Below are positions 7,117 to 16,947 of a DNA stretch of 64,000 bases, in pieces (positions within the stretch are counted from its first letter, which is position 1; every line of letters begins with the position of its first letter). The notes under the pieces are model-generated. The model had not been told where the DNA came from and did no database searches. It saw only the letters and a program-made list of their open reading frames with translations. This DNA comes from Brevibacillus fortis. Its GTDB lineage: Bacteria > Bacillota > Bacilli > Brevibacillales > Brevibacillaceae. The stretch lies in contig NZ_PXZM01000031.1 of NCBI RefSeq assembly GCF_003013395.1, positions 1 through 64,000 of the forward strand. The letters are read 5' to 3'. The position numbers were made by a program, and so were the translations under genes.

Positions 7117-8172
7117 GTGATATCGTCTTTGCGTACTTGTCTACTGGTTATGATGGTGAGTAGCTTGTTCGTCACTGGCTGTGCACAGTCAGGTAAGGTT
7201 TCTGATGACATGAAAGATCATATCGAGACAGAGCTTGGAGCAGTTGAAAAAGTAACTGTGATGTCAACGGATGGACAGGAAGTATTATTGGACTTGCGTT
7301 TGTTTTTGCAAGAACTGTCTGGGCAGGGACAAAATTTACAAATATCATCCGAGCCATTAAAGCAAGAAGATGTACGTTTTACGTTTGTCCTCTACCGAAC
7401 ACAGCAGGCACCACTTGTCGTGACAGTGGGGGAGTCAGCAAGTGAGTTTGGAGGACACACATATCGTGGAGCGGGTGCCAGCTACTTTTATCAGTGGGTA
7501 AACAAGTTAACTGGCAAAGGAGTGCTCTCACAAAAAATTCAAAGCGTGCGTTTAGCTGCAGAGGACCTTGGTCAGGCGCGCGTGTTGAACGAATCAGAAG
7601 CAGAGTACATTAGGAAAGTAATGGGATCGGCAGTCGCAGAGATGGACAGTCGCAGTAAGCAGTATCCACTCTACCCCAACTATCGGATGAGAATAAATTC
7701 TACGGACAAACCGGTCGAGGTGGCTATTTTGACGCCGACGCTGATTGCTGTTCCCTTTGGGAGAGAAACGTTTTTCTTTCACGTAGAGGGTAGCCTCTTT
7801 TCGCGGTTAACGGAATGGTTACCCCCAAGCAAACGTAAGGAAGACCGGATCGACCAGTTATTTAAATCTACGCATATTCGCATCACAGCAAATGGTGAAA
7901 TGAACGTGCATGATACAGAAGTGGATGTCACGCAGACGACAATCGAGCAAGGAATTGCCCATCAATCTGTCCGATTGCTAAAAAATGCAGATCCACTAAA
8001 AGATGCACCGAAAGAACCAGGCTTAAAACAATACGAACTTCATTTTTTGGTGAATGATACAGAACAGAGCATTGAACTTTATCCACGTTACTTTAAGTAT
8101 GATCAAACTTGGTATATTCATGATGATCTAGCTGAAAACGAGTGGAAATTGTTTCAATCTCTACGAAAATGA
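7117..8172 (+). CDS. Lipoprotein of unknown function
   Basis: This 351-residue protein starts at GTG 7117 after GAGGAGGG. The N-terminus is a lipoprotein signal (SSLRTCLLVMMVSSLFVTGC), predicting Cys lipidation and extracellular exposure. The mature chain is alpha/beta and rich in charged residues, with no catalytic motif I can name. It follows the AlbA_2 gene by 36 bases and may be co-transcribed. A short hairpin (TGAGG/CCTCA) overlaps its stop. Confidence 0.7.
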   Translation: MISSLRTCLLVMMVSSLFVTGCAQSGKVSDDMKDHIETELGAVEKVTVMSTDGQEVLLDLRLFLQELSGQGQNLQISSEPLKQEDVRFTFVLYRTQQAPLVVTVGESASEFGGHTYRGAGASYFYQWVNKLTGKGVLSQKIQSVRLAAEDLGQARVLNESEAEYIRKVMGSAVAEMDSRSKQYPLYPNYRMRINSTDKPVEVAILTPTLIAVPFGRETFFFHVEGSLFSRLTEWLPPSKRKEDRIDQLFKSTHIRITANGEMNVHDTEVDVTQTTIEQGIAHQSVRLLKNADPLKDAPKEPGLKQYELHFLVNDTEQSIELYPRYFKYDQTWYIHDDLAENEWKLFQSLRK

Positions 8173-8284
8173 GGGATTTCCTCATGAAGTTTCGTACTTC
8201 TGGTCACGATAAAAAGAACATATTACTACCACTTTTGCAGTTTTTGTCGTAGAATAGTTACGTTGCACTGATAGTGGAGGTTAT

Positions 8285-8317
8285 GACCGGAAAAAGACAG
8301 ACGTCTTTGGACCGGTC
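8285..8317 (+). promoter_or_regulatory. Structured leader upstream of sucC
   Basis: GACCGG (8285-8290) pairs with CCGGTC (8312-8317), and inside it AAAGAC pairs with GTCTTT around an AGAC loop. No T-run follows, so it is not a terminator. It may stabilise or regulate the sucCD message, whose start lies 41 bases downstream. Confidence 0.5.
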
Positions 8318-8358
8318 TAAAAGCCTGCCGATCTTTATCTGCCATAGGAGGATGGAGA

Positions 8359-9519
8359 ATGAACATTCATGAGTATCAAGGTAAAGAGATACTTAAGCAG
8401 TACGGTGTAAAAGTTCCTGAAGGACGCGTAGCTTTCACAGTGGAAGAAGCTGTTGAAGCAGCGAAAGAACTGGGCACCCAAGTAAACGTAGTAAAAGCGC
8501 AAATTCACGCTGGTGGCCGTGGTAAGGCTGGCGGTGTAAAGGTTGCAAAAAATCTTGATGAAGTTCGTACATATGCCAGCGAAATTCTTGGCAAAGTACT
8601 GGTTACTCATCAAACAGGACCAGAAGGTAAAGAAGTTAAGCGCCTTCTGATCGAGCAAGGCTGCGACATCAAGAAAGAATACTACGTTGGTGTAGTTGTT
8701 GACCGTGCTACTGGAAGCGTTGTAATGATGGCTTCCGAAGAGGGCGGTATGGACATCGAGGAAGTAGCAGCAAACAATCCAGAAAAAATCTTTAAAGAAG
8801 TAGTTGATCCAGTAACAGGTTTGAATGGCTTCCAAGCTCGTCGCCTGGCTTACGCAATCAACATTCCAAAAGAATTGATTAACAAAGCTGCCAAGTTCAT
8901 GATGAGCTTGTACCAAGCTTTTGTTGATAAAGATGCTTCTATCGCTGAAATCAACCCACTGGTTGTAACTGGCGACGGTGAAGTAATGGCACTGGATGCG
9001 AAATTGAACTTCGACAGCAACGCTCTCTATCGTCACCCTGACATCGTAGCTCTGCGCGATCTGGATGAAGAAGATGAGAAAGAAATCGAAGCTTCCAAGT
9101 TCGATCTGTCCTACATCGCACTTGATGGCAACATCGGTTGCATGGTAAACGGTGCAGGTCTGGCAATGGCAACAATGGACATCGTGAAATTCTACGGTGG
9201 AGACCCAGCTAACTTCCTTGACGTTGGTGGCGGAGCTACTGAAGAGAAAGTAACGGAAGCGTTTAAAATTATTCTCCGTGACGAAAAAGTAAAAGGTATT
9301 TTCGTCAACATTTTCGGCGGCATCATGAAATGCGACGTTATCGCAAACGGCGTAGTGAATGCAGCAAAACAAATCAAATTGGACAAACCTCTCGTTGTAC
9401 GTCTTGAAGGTACAAACGTAGATTTGGGTAAGAAAATCCTCAATGAGTCCGGTTTGAACATCGTAGCTGCAGAATCTATGGCGGATGGCGCTGAGAAAAT
9501 CGTATCCTTGGTGAAGTAA
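8359..9519 (+). CDS. sucC: Succinyl-CoA synthetase (ADP-forming) subunit beta
   Basis: The protein has 386 residues, the usual length. SucC with SucD interconverts succinyl-CoA and succinate with ADP phosphorylation in the TCA cycle. Visible features are the N-terminal [17 protein letters not shown], the ATP-grasp region with [29 protein letters not shown] and the C-terminal ligase domain with NFLDVGGGA and [10 protein letters not shown]. The start has AGGAGG 9 bases upstream. Codon choice is strongly biased, as expected of a highly expressed gene. Confidence 0.97.
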   Translation: MNIHEYQGKEILKQYGVKVPEGRVAFTVEEAVEAAKELGTQVNVVKAQIHAGGRGKAGGVKVAKNLDEVRTYASEILGKVLVTHQTGPEGKEVKRLLIEQGCDIKKEYYVGVVVDRATGSVVMMASEEGGMDIEEVAANNPEKIFKEVVDPVTGLNGFQARRLAYAINIPKELINKAAKFMMSLYQAFVDKDASIAEINPLVVTGDGEVMALDAKLNFDSNALYRHPDIVALRDLDEEDEKEIEASKFDLSYIALDGNIGCMVNGAGLAMATMDIVKFYGGDPANFLDVGGGATEEKVTEAFKIILRDEKVKGIFVNIFGGIMKCDVIANGVVNAAKQIKLDKPLVVRLEGTNVDLGKKILNESGLNIVAAESMADGAEKIVSLVK

Positions 9520-9613
9520 GATATTTCGAGAAGATACGTTAAGAAAACATCTCTCGATGCGAACTCAGTGCTGAGCGACCGCGACTCTTCGGAAAGTTTT
9601 CATGCGCTCCGGA

Positions 9614-9640
9614 AATTTATAAGCTTTAAGCTTATAAATT
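9614..9640 (+). repeat. Near-perfect palindrome between sucC and sucD
   Basis: Two 13-base arms (9614-9626 and 9628-9640) around a single T at 9627 are exact reverse complements containing AAGCTT and TTATAA. It lies in an unusually long 154-base gap between genes that are usually a few bases apart. No T-run follows. It could be an mRNA processing or stability hairpin, or an operator for a dimeric regulator. Confidence 0.75.
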
Positions 9641-9673
9641 CCTACACGTTAAAAAAGGTGGGAAAATTACGCG

Positions 9674-10576
9674 ATGAGTATTCTCGTTAATAAAAATACA
9701 AAAGTAATTACGCAAGGGATTACGGGTGCAACTGGTCTGTTCCACACTCGCGGAGCCGTTGAATACGGTACACAAATGGTGGGCGGTGTAACACCTGGTA
9801 AAGGTGGAACCGAAGTTGACGGTATTCCAATTTTCAACACAGTAAAAGAAGCAGTTGAAGCAACTGGTGCAACTGCATCCGTTATCTACGTTGCTCCTCC
9901 TTTCGCTGCTGACGCGATCATGGAAGCAGTTGACGCTGAACTGGATCTGGTAATCTGCATCACAGAAGGTATTCCAGTTCTGGACATGGTAAAAGTTAAG
10001 CGCTACATGGAAGGCAAGAAAACCCTTCTCGTAGGTCCTAACTGCCCTGGCGTAATCACTCCAGGTGAGTGCAAAATCGGTATCATGCCTGGTTACATCC
10101 ATGTTCCAGGTAAAGTGGGTATCGTATCTCGCTCCGGTACCTTGACTTATGAAGCAGTTCACCAAACTTCTACTCGCGGCCTTGGTCAATCCACTGCTGT
10201 AGGTATCGGTGGAGACCCTGTAAAAGGTATGGAGTTCATCGATGTACTGAAAATGTTCAACGAAGATCCAGGTACTGAAGCAGTTATCATGCTGGGTGAA
10301 ATCGGTGGTACTGCGGAAGAAGAAGCAGCAGAGTGGATCGCTGCTAACATGAAAAAACCAGTTGTAGGCTTCATCGGGGGACAAACTGCTCCTGAAGGAA
10401 AACGTATGGGCCACGCTGGTGCGATCATTTCCGGCGGTAAAGGTACAGCTGCTGAGAAAATCGCGAAGCTCGAAGAATGCGGTATTCGCGTAGCGAAAAC
10501 ACCTGCAGTTATCGGTGAAACACTTGTTGAATTGCTGAAAGAGCGCGGTATGCTCGAGAAAGTAATGGGCAAGTAA
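9674..10576 (+). CDS. sucD: Succinyl-CoA synthetase subunit alpha
   Basis: The protein has 300 residues. It provides the CoA-binding Rossmann domain ([20 protein letters not shown]) and the phosphohistidine loop. [21 protein letters not shown] and the active-site region [15 protein letters not shown] (with the catalytic His) are present. Its partner is sucC upstream. The ribosome site AGGTGGG lies a little further from ATG 9674 than usual. Confidence 0.97.
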   Translation: MSILVNKNTKVITQGITGATGLFHTRGAVEYGTQMVGGVTPGKGGTEVDGIPIFNTVKEAVEATGATASVIYVAPPFAADAIMEAVDAELDLVICITEGIPVLDMVKVKRYMEGKKTLLVGPNCPGVITPGECKIGIMPGYIHVPGKVGIVSRSGTLTYEAVHQTSTRGLGQSTAVGIGGDPVKGMEFIDVLKMFNEDPGTEAVIMLGEIGGTAEEEAAEWIAANMKKPVVGFIGGQTAPEGKRMGHAGAIISGGKGTAAEKIAKLEECGIRVAKTPAVIGETLVELLKERGMLEKVMGK

Positions 10577-10589
10577 GCAGATAAGACAG

Positions 10590-10627
10590 AAGTGGACAGG
10601 CTTAGGCTTGTCCACTTTTTTATTTTT
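10590..10627 (+). terminator. Rho-independent terminator after sucD
   Basis: AAGTGGACAGG pairs with CTTGTCCACTT (one G-T pair) around a short loop, followed by TTTTTTATTTTT. It separates sucCD from dprA. Confidence 0.9.
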
Positions 10628-10709
10628 GAAGCAGCCTCTTTCTTTCGATAGAATAGCTTTCAAAACCGTCCGCTGTGACAATTGTGATCGGGATGAAGGA
10701 GGAGTTCGG

Positions 10710-11828
10710 ATGGAAAAGGCGAAACTCGACGAGAGAGACTGGTTGTATGTGTTAACGATGATATCGGGTTTGGGAAGAAAGAAAATCCGAGAAATTTTTG
10801 AAATCGCTGGTTCCTTTCAGGTCGCGATCGAAAATTGGCATGAACTGGCCCGTGAGCTCAGATTGACTACCTTGATCACAGGGCAGGTTGACAAACAAAG
10901 CAATGAAGCTTCAGTGATGGCGCTATTGGAAAAGCGTGAAGAAGAGGGTACGCGCTTCTTATGTCCTTTTGACGAGGCTTATCCTGTTTCGCTCCGCAAT
11001 ATTCCAGACTCTCCACTGACGTTGTTTTATCGTGGAGATCACACATTATTGGAGAAAATGTCGATTGGTGTCGTTGGTTCGCGCAAGCCGACACCATATG
11101 GAAGAGCGAGTTGTAACTTTTTCGTCCGAGAGCTGGTACAGGCAGGCCTAGTCATCGTCTCAGGGGTAGCGTATGGAATTGATGCGGAAGCTCACCAAAC
11201 TACCTTGAAAGCAGGCGGTAAGACAATAGGAGTGCTCGGTTGCGGAATGAATCATGTTTATCCTTCGCGACATAAAGAGCTTTATCACGAAATTGAATCT
11301 TTTGGCCTACTCCTCAGCGAATATCCTCCCCATATTCCACCAATAGCTGGATTATTTCCAGAGCGAAATCGTATCATAAGTGGACTTGCCATCGGTGTAT
11401 TAGTAGTGGAAGCAGCAGAAAAAAGCGGATCATTGATTACGGCAGACTGTGCACTTGAGCAAGGTAAGGAAGTTTTTGCAATTCCTGGACCGATTTTTTC
11501 ATTGATGAGCGCGGGACCGCATAACTTGATCAAACAAGGTGCAAAGCTAGTAACGTGCAGTAACGATATATGGGAGGAAATCAAACACCATCTTCCAAAA
11601 GCTGAGCAGATGCAGCGAGTCGAACAAAGAAATGGATCAGACGTTGTTCCCTTATCTAATGAAGAAAAAGCTATTGTAGAAGCTGTAACCTATGATGGCA
11701 TTCATCTGGATGAGCTAATGAGCAGCTTAGAAAAAGACCAACGCCGGATGCTGCATCAACTGGTTATTCGCTTGGAAGCAAAAGGGGCAATCGTGGCACT
11801 TCCTGGCGGTTATTTTGCACGGCGATAG
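10710..11828 (+). CDS. dprA: DNA-processing protein DprA
   Basis: The protein has 372 residues from ATG 10710, chosen for AAGGAGGAG upstream; the frame extends further but runs back over the terminator. DprA loads RecA on incoming single-stranded DNA during natural transformation. Seen are the N-terminal SAM/HhH-like part (ISGLGRKKIREIFEIAG), the Rossmann DprA core (GVVGSRKPTPYG, VSGVAYGIDAEAH, IGVLGCGMNHVYP, FPERNRIISGLA, SGSLITADCALEQG) and a C-terminal winged-helix (residues about 315-370). Confidence 0.95.
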   Translation: MEKAKLDERDWLYVLTMISGLGRKKIREIFEIAGSFQVAIENWHELARELRLTTLITGQVDKQSNEASVMALLEKREEEGTRFLCPFDEAYPVSLRNIPDSPLTLFYRGDHTLLEKMSIGVVGSRKPTPYGRASCNFFVRELVQAGLVIVSGVAYGIDAEAHQTTLKAGGKTIGVLGCGMNHVYPSRHKELYHEIESFGLLLSEYPPHIPPIAGLFPERNRIISGLAIGVLVVEAAEKSGSLITADCALEQGKEVFAIPGPIFSLMSAGPHNLIKQGAKLVTCSNDIWEEIKHHLPKAEQMQRVEQRNGSDVVPLSNEEKAIVEAVTYDGIHLDELMSSLEKDQRRMLHQLVIRLEAKGAIVALPGGYFARR

Positions 11829-11870
11829 CATATCCGCTACCTTTTTGGCAATGCTTAGAGGCACAAGTGT

Positions 11871-11899
11871 TTGACAAACCGGATGAGGGTATTTAATAA
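11871..11899 (+). promoter_or_regulatory. Sigma-A-type promoter of topA
   Basis: TTGACA (11871-11876), a 17-base spacer and TAATAA (11894-11899) form a near-consensus vegetative promoter 36 bases before topA. Confidence 0.8.
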
Positions 11900-11934
11900 T
11901 AGGGAAGATTCCTTACTAAAAGGGGAGGAAAAAA

Positions 11935-14013
11935 ATGGCTGATACGCTAGTAATCGTAGAATCCCCTACGAAGGCCAAGACCATTGGAAAATACCTGGGT
12001 AGTAAATATATCGTGAAAGCGTCTATCGGGCATGTGCGCGATTTGCCGAAAAGCCAAATGGGTGTAGACGTTACGCGTAATTTTGAACCCAAATACATAA
12101 CCATTCGCGGCAAAGGCGATGTATTGAAGGGCTTAAAAGATGCCGCTAAAAAAGTAAAAAAAGTATATCTCGCAGCCGACCCGGATCGCGAAGGAGAGGC
12201 TATTGCTTGGCATTTGGCACAATACTTGGGGCTCGATTTGAGTCAGCCACTTCGCGTGGTATTTAATGAGATTACCAAAGATGCCATCAAAGAAGCGTTC
12301 AAGCATCCACGACACATAAACATGGACTTGGTAAATGCTCAACAGGCACGTCGCATTCTCGACAGACTCGTGGGCTACAATATCAGTCCAATTCTATGGA
12401 AAAAGGTTCGAAAAGGCTTGAGTGCTGGACGTGTTCAATCGGTTGCGGTAAAGCTTATCATGGATCGCGAGCGAGAGATCCAAGAGTTTATACCGGAAGA
12501 GTATTGGACGATTGCGAGTACTTTGATCAGCGATGGAAAAGAAATTAACGCGAAGTTTTATGGTTATGGCGATGAAAAGGTTGAGCTTCATTCGGAAGAG
12601 GATGTTGCAGCGGTATTGAAACGAATGAAGAACAAGCCATACGTGGTACAAAAGGTAACGAAGCGTGAGCGTAAGCGCAATCCTGCACCTCCTTTTATCA
12701 CGAGTTCTTTACAGCAAGAGGCAGCGCGTAAGCTAAACTTCCGCACTTCTAAAACCATGCGAATTGCCCAAGAGCTATATGAGGGGATCGACGTTGGGAA
12801 TAAAGAAGGCGCAGTTGGTTTGATTACCTATATGCGTACAGACTCTACTCGCCTATCTGCAACTGCACAGAACGAAGCACGTGAATACATACTTGAGAAG
12901 TACGGTTCAGACTATGTGTTATCTGAGCCACGCAATCAGGCAAAAAACGAAAATGCTCAAGATGCTCACGAAGCGATTCGTCCAACAGGTGTGATGCGTA
13001 CACCAGATGAAATCAAGGAATACTTGTCGAGAGATCAGCTTCGCCTGTACCGATTAATTTGGGAGCGTTTCCTCGCCAGTCAAATGTCATCTGCTGTTCT
13101 TGATACGATGAGCGTAGATGTTGACGCAGGTGGAGTAACCTTCAGAGCAACAGGTTCAAAAGTGAAGTTTCCTGGATTTATGAAGGTATATATTGAAGGA
13201 AGCGATGATGGTGCAGAAGAAGAAGGCTTCTTACCACCCATTGTAGAAGGACAAATCCTCGAACAAAAAGAAATCGAGCCTAGTCAGCACTTTACACAAC
13301 CACCACCTCGGTTCTCCGAAGCGCGCATGCTTAAATCGATGGAGGAGATGGGAATTGGACGACCTTCTACTTATGCTCCTACATTAGAGACGATTCAAAA
13401 GCGAGGCTATGTGGCGTTAGAGGAGAAGCGATTCGTACCGACTGAGCTAGGCGAGATTGTGATCACGCTTGTCGAGGAGTTTTTCCCGGAGATTCTTAAT
13501 GTAGAATTCACTGCTCATATGGAATCGGGTTTGGATAACGTCGAAGCAGGAACTACGAATTGGGTGCATGTGCTTGATGATTTTTATCAAGACTTTGCAA
13601 AGCGCGTAGTTGTTGCAGAAGAAGAAATGAAAGAAGTAGAGCTGAAAGCAGAAGAATCGGATGAAACATGTGAGCTCTGCGGCCGCGTGATGGTTTATAA
13701 GCTAGGTCGATTTGGCAAGTTTTTAGCTTGTTCCGGATTCCCGGATTGCCGTAATACAAAGCCGATTGTTAAAGAAGTCGGAGTAAAATGCCCGCAGTGT
13801 GAAACCGGAGAGATTATCGAACGTAAATCTAAGAAGAGCCGTATTTTTTACGGTTGCAATCAATATCCGGAATGCGAGTTTGTATCGTGGGACAAACCGA
13901 TTGCCAGACCTTGTCCAAAATGCTCAAGCATGCTCGTGGAGAAAAAGCGCAAGAAGCAAGGAGTTAGCATTATTTGCACCAAGTGTGATTATCAAGAAGA
14001 AGCAGACTCCTAA
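11935..14013 (+). CDS. topA: DNA topoisomerase I (type IA)
   Basis: The protein has 692 residues, the normal Firmicutes size. It relaxes negative supercoils. The TOPRIM domain opens with [17 protein letters not shown] and has the acidic [12 protein letters not shown]. The active-site Tyr lies in [13 protein letters not shown]. Three C-terminal zinc-binding modules have Cys pairs: CELCG/CSGFPDC, CPQCE/CNQYPEC, CPKCS/CTKC. A GGGGAGG site precedes ATG 11935. Confidence 0.97.
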   Translation: MADTLVIVESPTKAKTIGKYLGSKYIVKASIGHVRDLPKSQMGVDVTRNFEPKYITIRGKGDVLKGLKDAAKKVKKVYLAADPDREGEAIAWHLAQYLGLDLSQPLRVVFNEITKDAIKEAFKHPRHINMDLVNAQQARRILDRLVGYNISPILWKKVRKGLSAGRVQSVAVKLIMDREREIQEFIPEEYWTIASTLISDGKEINAKFYGYGDEKVELHSEEDVAAVLKRMKNKPYVVQKVTKRERKRNPAPPFITSSLQQEAARKLNFRTSKTMRIAQELYEGIDVGNKEGAVGLITYMRTDSTRLSATAQNEAREYILEKYGSDYVLSEPRNQAKNENAQDAHEAIRPTGVMRTPDEIKEYLSRDQLRLYRLIWERFLASQMSSAVLDTMSVDVDAGGVTFRATGSKVKFPGFMKVYIEGSDDGAEEEGFLPPIVEGQILEQKEIEPSQHFTQPPPRFSEARMLKSMEEMGIGRPSTYAPTLETIQKRGYVALEEKRFVPTELGEIVITLVEEFFPEILNVEFTAHMESGLDNVEAGTTNWVHVLDDFYQDFAKRVVVAEEEMKEVELKAEESDETCELCGRVMVYKLGRFGKFLACSGFPDCRNTKPIVKEVGVKCPQCETGEIIERKSKKSRIFYGCNQYPECEFVSWDKPIARPCPKCSSMLVEKKRKKQGVSIICTKCDYQEEADS

Positions 14014-14052
14014 GCAGCTTGATTTGATTTTGTAGTTTGGAGGATTAACAGC

Positions 14053-15366
14053 ATGTCACAACCAACAATTACAGTAGTGGGCGCTGGCCTCGCTGGTAGC
14101 GAGGCAGCATGGCAAATCGCGCAGGCGGGTGTAAAAGTAAAGCTGTATGAAATGAGACCGAAGACACAGACGCCTGCGCACCATACCGATAAATTTGCAG
14201 AGTTGGTATGCAGTAATTCATTGCGTGCTAACACGCTGACGAATGCAGTAGGTGTATTAAAAGAAGAAATGCGTCGACTGAACTCTGTCATTATCGATTC
14301 AGCAGATCGCTGCGCGGTTCCAGCTGGAGGCGCGCTTGCTGTAGATAGACACGAGTTCGCGGCTCATGTTACAGATGCCGTTCGTAATCATCCATTGGTT
14401 GAGGTCATTTCGGAAGAGATTACCGAGATTCCTGATGGGATTGTAGTAGTTGCGACGGGACCACTTACTTCTCCAGCTTTGTCTCAACAGTTAAAAGAAC
14501 TGACGGGTGAAGAATATCTGTACTTCTATGATGCAGCTGCACCCATTATCGAAAAAGATTCGATTGATATGAACAAGGTATTTGTTGCTTCCAGATATGA
14601 TAAAGGTGAAGCAGCCTACTTGAACTGCCCGATGACAGAAGAGGAGTTTAATCGCTTCTATGATGCGTTGATCTCCGCAGAAACAGTTCCATTGAAGGAA
14701 TTTGAAAAGGAAATCTTCTTCGAAGGCTGCATGCCAATTGAAGTATTGGCAAAGCGTGGGCACAAAACTATGACATTTGGTCCCATGAAGCCAGTAGGTC
14801 TGGTTGATCCGCGTACAGGCAAAAAGTCTTACGCGGTTGTACAGCTTCGTCAGGACAATAGTGCTGCGACGTTGTATAACATCGTAGGTTTCCAGACTCA
14901 TCTGAAATGGCCGGATCAAAAAAGAGTCTTTTCACTGATTCCTGGGTTGGAAAACTGCGAAATCGTTCGTTATGGCGTCATGCACCGTAACACCTTTATC
15001 AACTCGCCAAAACTGTTGAATCCTACGTATCAGTATAAAGATCGGGAAACGCTTTTCTTTGCTGGTCAAATGACTGGTGTAGAAGGATATGTAGAGTCAG
15101 CGGCATCTGGTTTGCTTGCCGGGATAAATGCAGCTCGACTCGCAAAAGGAGAAGAATTGATCGTGCTTCCGCCTGAAACAATTATGGGAAGCATGGCTCG
15201 CTATATTACAACTGCAGATCTAAAGCATTTCCAACCAATGAACGCAAACTTCGGGTTGGTACCGGAATGGCCAGAAAGAATCCGAGACAAGCGTGTGAAA
15301 AATGAAAAGCTCGCTGAGCGGGCGCTAGATACAATTCAGAATTTTACACAAGAACGACACAATTAA
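14053..15366 (+). CDS. trmFO: tRNA (m5U54) methyltransferase, folate/FAD-dependent
   Basis: The protein has 437 residues. TrmFO makes 5-methyluridine at position 54 of tRNAs using methylene-tetrahydrofolate and reduced FAD. The FAD-binding N-terminus reads [30 protein letters not shown] follows. GIGG-like [20 protein letters not shown] closes the FAD site. GGAGG sits before ATG 14053. It is read with topA, 39 bases away. Confidence 0.96.
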   Translation: MSQPTITVVGAGLAGSEAAWQIAQAGVKVKLYEMRPKTQTPAHHTDKFAELVCSNSLRANTLTNAVGVLKEEMRRLNSVIIDSADRCAVPAGGALAVDRHEFAAHVTDAVRNHPLVEVISEEITEIPDGIVVVATGPLTSPALSQQLKELTGEEYLYFYDAAAPIIEKDSIDMNKVFVASRYDKGEAAYLNCPMTEEEFNRFYDALISAETVPLKEFEKEIFFEGCMPIEVLAKRGHKTMTFGPMKPVGLVDPRTGKKSYAVVQLRQDNSAATLYNIVGFQTHLKWPDQKRVFSLIPGLENCEIVRYGVMHRNTFINSPKLLNPTYQYKDRETLFFAGQMTGVEGYVESAASGLLAGINAARLAKGEELIVLPPETIMGSMARYITTADLKHFQPMNANFGLVPEWPERIRDKRVKNEKLAERALDTIQNFTQERHN

Positions 15367-15368
15367 CA

Positions 15369-15398
15369 TTGATATCCGATTTTCGTCTGTGTTACTAT
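15369..15398 (+). promoter_or_regulatory. Possible promoter for xerC-hslVU-codY
   Basis: TTGATA (15369-15374), 18 bases, TACTAT (15393-15398), about 30 bases before xerC. It matches a sigma-A-type promoter moderately. Confidence 0.5.
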
Positions 15399-15427
15399 AT
15401 AGGTGCTTCGAGGAGGGTGCATCCCGT

Positions 15428-16363
15428 ATGGACATTTCGCATCAAAATTCTGCGGATATTGAGATGTTTACCCGCTATTTGCGAGTTGAAAAAAACGCCT
15501 CTCCTCATACGGTGAAGCAGTATGTGGCAGATATCAGCGAATTTGTCTCCTTTATGGAACAGCACCAAATCACCGTATTTGCTGCTGTTTCTTATTTGCA
15601 TGGTCGCTCCTTTCTCTCGCAATTGGCTGGCAGGGGGCTTTCCCGGCGAAGTATTGCCCGCAAGCTTTCCAGTTTGCGTAGCTTGTACCGATTTCTGTTG
15701 CGTGAAGGTCAACTGGAACAGAACCCATTTCAACTAGTCTCCACTCCCAAAATGGAGAAGAAACTTCCTTCCTTTTTATATCCGCAAGAAGTTCAAGCTT
15801 TTTTCGATCTGCCTGATACAACCACTCCATTGGGAATTCGTGATCGTCTGATTTTTGAACTGTTGTATGCAAGCGGCATGCGTGTTACGGAGCTCACAAC
15901 TTTATCTGTAAATGATGTGAATCCGAGCATGGGAGTCGCCTTGGTTTATGGAAAAGGAGCGAAAGAACGGTATGTGCCGGTTGGAAGTTATGCCTGCGAC
16001 GTTCTTCGGCAATACCTAGAGTATGGAAGAGAAAAACTGTTGGCTGGAAAAGTAGAACACGGTAATTTGCTGGTTAACTATCGGGGAGAACCGTTATCCG
16101 ACCGCAGTGTTCGGCGGATTGTAGACAAATACGTAGATACGTACGCTCTTCAATTGCGGGTTTCACCACATACTTTTCGTCATACGTTTGCAACCCATAT
16201 GTTGAACGGCGGCGCTGATTTGCGTACCGTGCAAGAATTATTGGGACACGTCAATGTTTCGACGACACAGGTGTACACGCATGTGACCAAAGAGCGACTT
16301 AGGCATGTATATGACACCGCTCACCCACGAGCAAACCCGGGCAATACAGGTTCCGCCAATTAG
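15428..16363 (+). CDS. xerC: Tyrosine recombinase XerC
   Basis: The protein has 311 residues from ATG 15428, preceded by GAGGAGG. XerC with a partner recombinase resolves chromosome dimers at dif. The SAM-like N-terminal core-binding domain (residues 8-95) precedes the catalytic domain, with Arg in SGMRVTELTTL, Lys in GKGAKERYVPV, the HxxR block SPHTFRHTFATHML, and the second His plus Tyr in LLGHVNVSTTQVYTHV. In B. subtilis this is CodV, first gene of codVWXY, and the same order holds here. Confidence 0.95.
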   Translation: MDISHQNSADIEMFTRYLRVEKNASPHTVKQYVADISEFVSFMEQHQITVFAAVSYLHGRSFLSQLAGRGLSRRSIARKLSSLRSLYRFLLREGQLEQNPFQLVSTPKMEKKLPSFLYPQEVQAFFDLPDTTTPLGIRDRLIFELLYASGMRVTELTTLSVNDVNPSMGVALVYGKGAKERYVPVGSYACDVLRQYLEYGREKLLAGKVEHGNLLVNYRGEPLSDRSVRRIVDKYVDTYALQLRVSPHTFRHTFATHMLNGGADLRTVQELLGHVNVSTTQVYTHVTKERLRHVYDTAHPRANPGNTGSAN

Positions 16364-16384
16364 ACATAACGGGAGGAATCAGTG

Positions 16385-16927
16385 ATGGAACAGTTTCACG
16401 CAACAACCATATTTGCTGTACAGCACAATGGGTCTGTAGCGATGGCCGGAGATGGTCAGGTTACTTTTGGCAACAGCATGGTGATGAAGCACGGTGCCAA
16501 AAAAGTAAGACGTCTATATCGCGGCGAAGTTTTAGCAGGATTCGCTGGCTCTGTTGCTGATGCTATTACGCTTTTTGAGAAGTTTGAAGGAAAGCTGGAG
16601 GAGTATCACGGTAATCTGCAGCGTGCTGCTGTAGAGCTGGCGAAAGAGTGGCGCATGGATAAAATTTTGCGTCGTTTGGAAGCAATGATGATTGTTGCCA
16701 ATAAGGAGCACTTGTTGCTTATTTCCGGAAATGGCGAAATCATTGAGCCTGATGATGGGATTCTTGCAATTGGTTCTGGCGGTAGCTTTGCCCTTGCAGC
16801 AGGTCGTGCATTGAAGACATATGCGCCTCATCTCGGCGCACGTGAAATTGCGGAAGCATCGCTTCGTACTGCTGCTGAAATTTGCGTGTTCACAAACAAC
16901 AATCTTGTTGTGGATGAGTTGAATTGA
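16385..16927 (+). CDS. hslV: ATP-dependent protease peptidase subunit HslV (ClpQ)
   Basis: The protein has 180 residues. It is a proteasome-beta-like peptidase which with HslU forms a cytoplasmic protease. The core reads [23 protein letters not shown] and [22 protein letters not shown] lies 8 bases before ATG 16385, with an alternative GTG at 16382. The residue after Met is Glu, unlike B. subtilis ClpQ, where an N-terminal Ser was proposed as nucleophile. Here the canonical Thr-Thr (residues 7-8) would be the N-terminus only after removal of MEQFHA. Confidence 0.95.
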   Translation: MEQFHATTIFAVQHNGSVAMAGDGQVTFGNSMVMKHGAKKVRRLYRGEVLAGFAGSVADAITLFEKFEGKLEEYHGNLQRAAVELAKEWRMDKILRRLEAMMIVANKEHLLLISGNGEIIEPDDGILAIGSGGSFALAAGRALKTYAPHLGAREIAEASLRTAAEICVFTNNNLVVDELN

Positions 16928-16947
16928 GCGAAAGGGAGGAACCTACT

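Noticed and set aside
8335-9372. 345-residue minus-strand open frame opposite sucC
   Set aside because: It is Cys/Phe/His-rich with no family pattern or ribosome site. It is an artefact of strong codon bias in sucC.
9632-10681. 349-residue minus-strand open frame opposite sucD
   Set aside because: Same codon-bias shadow; it also crosses the sucD terminator.
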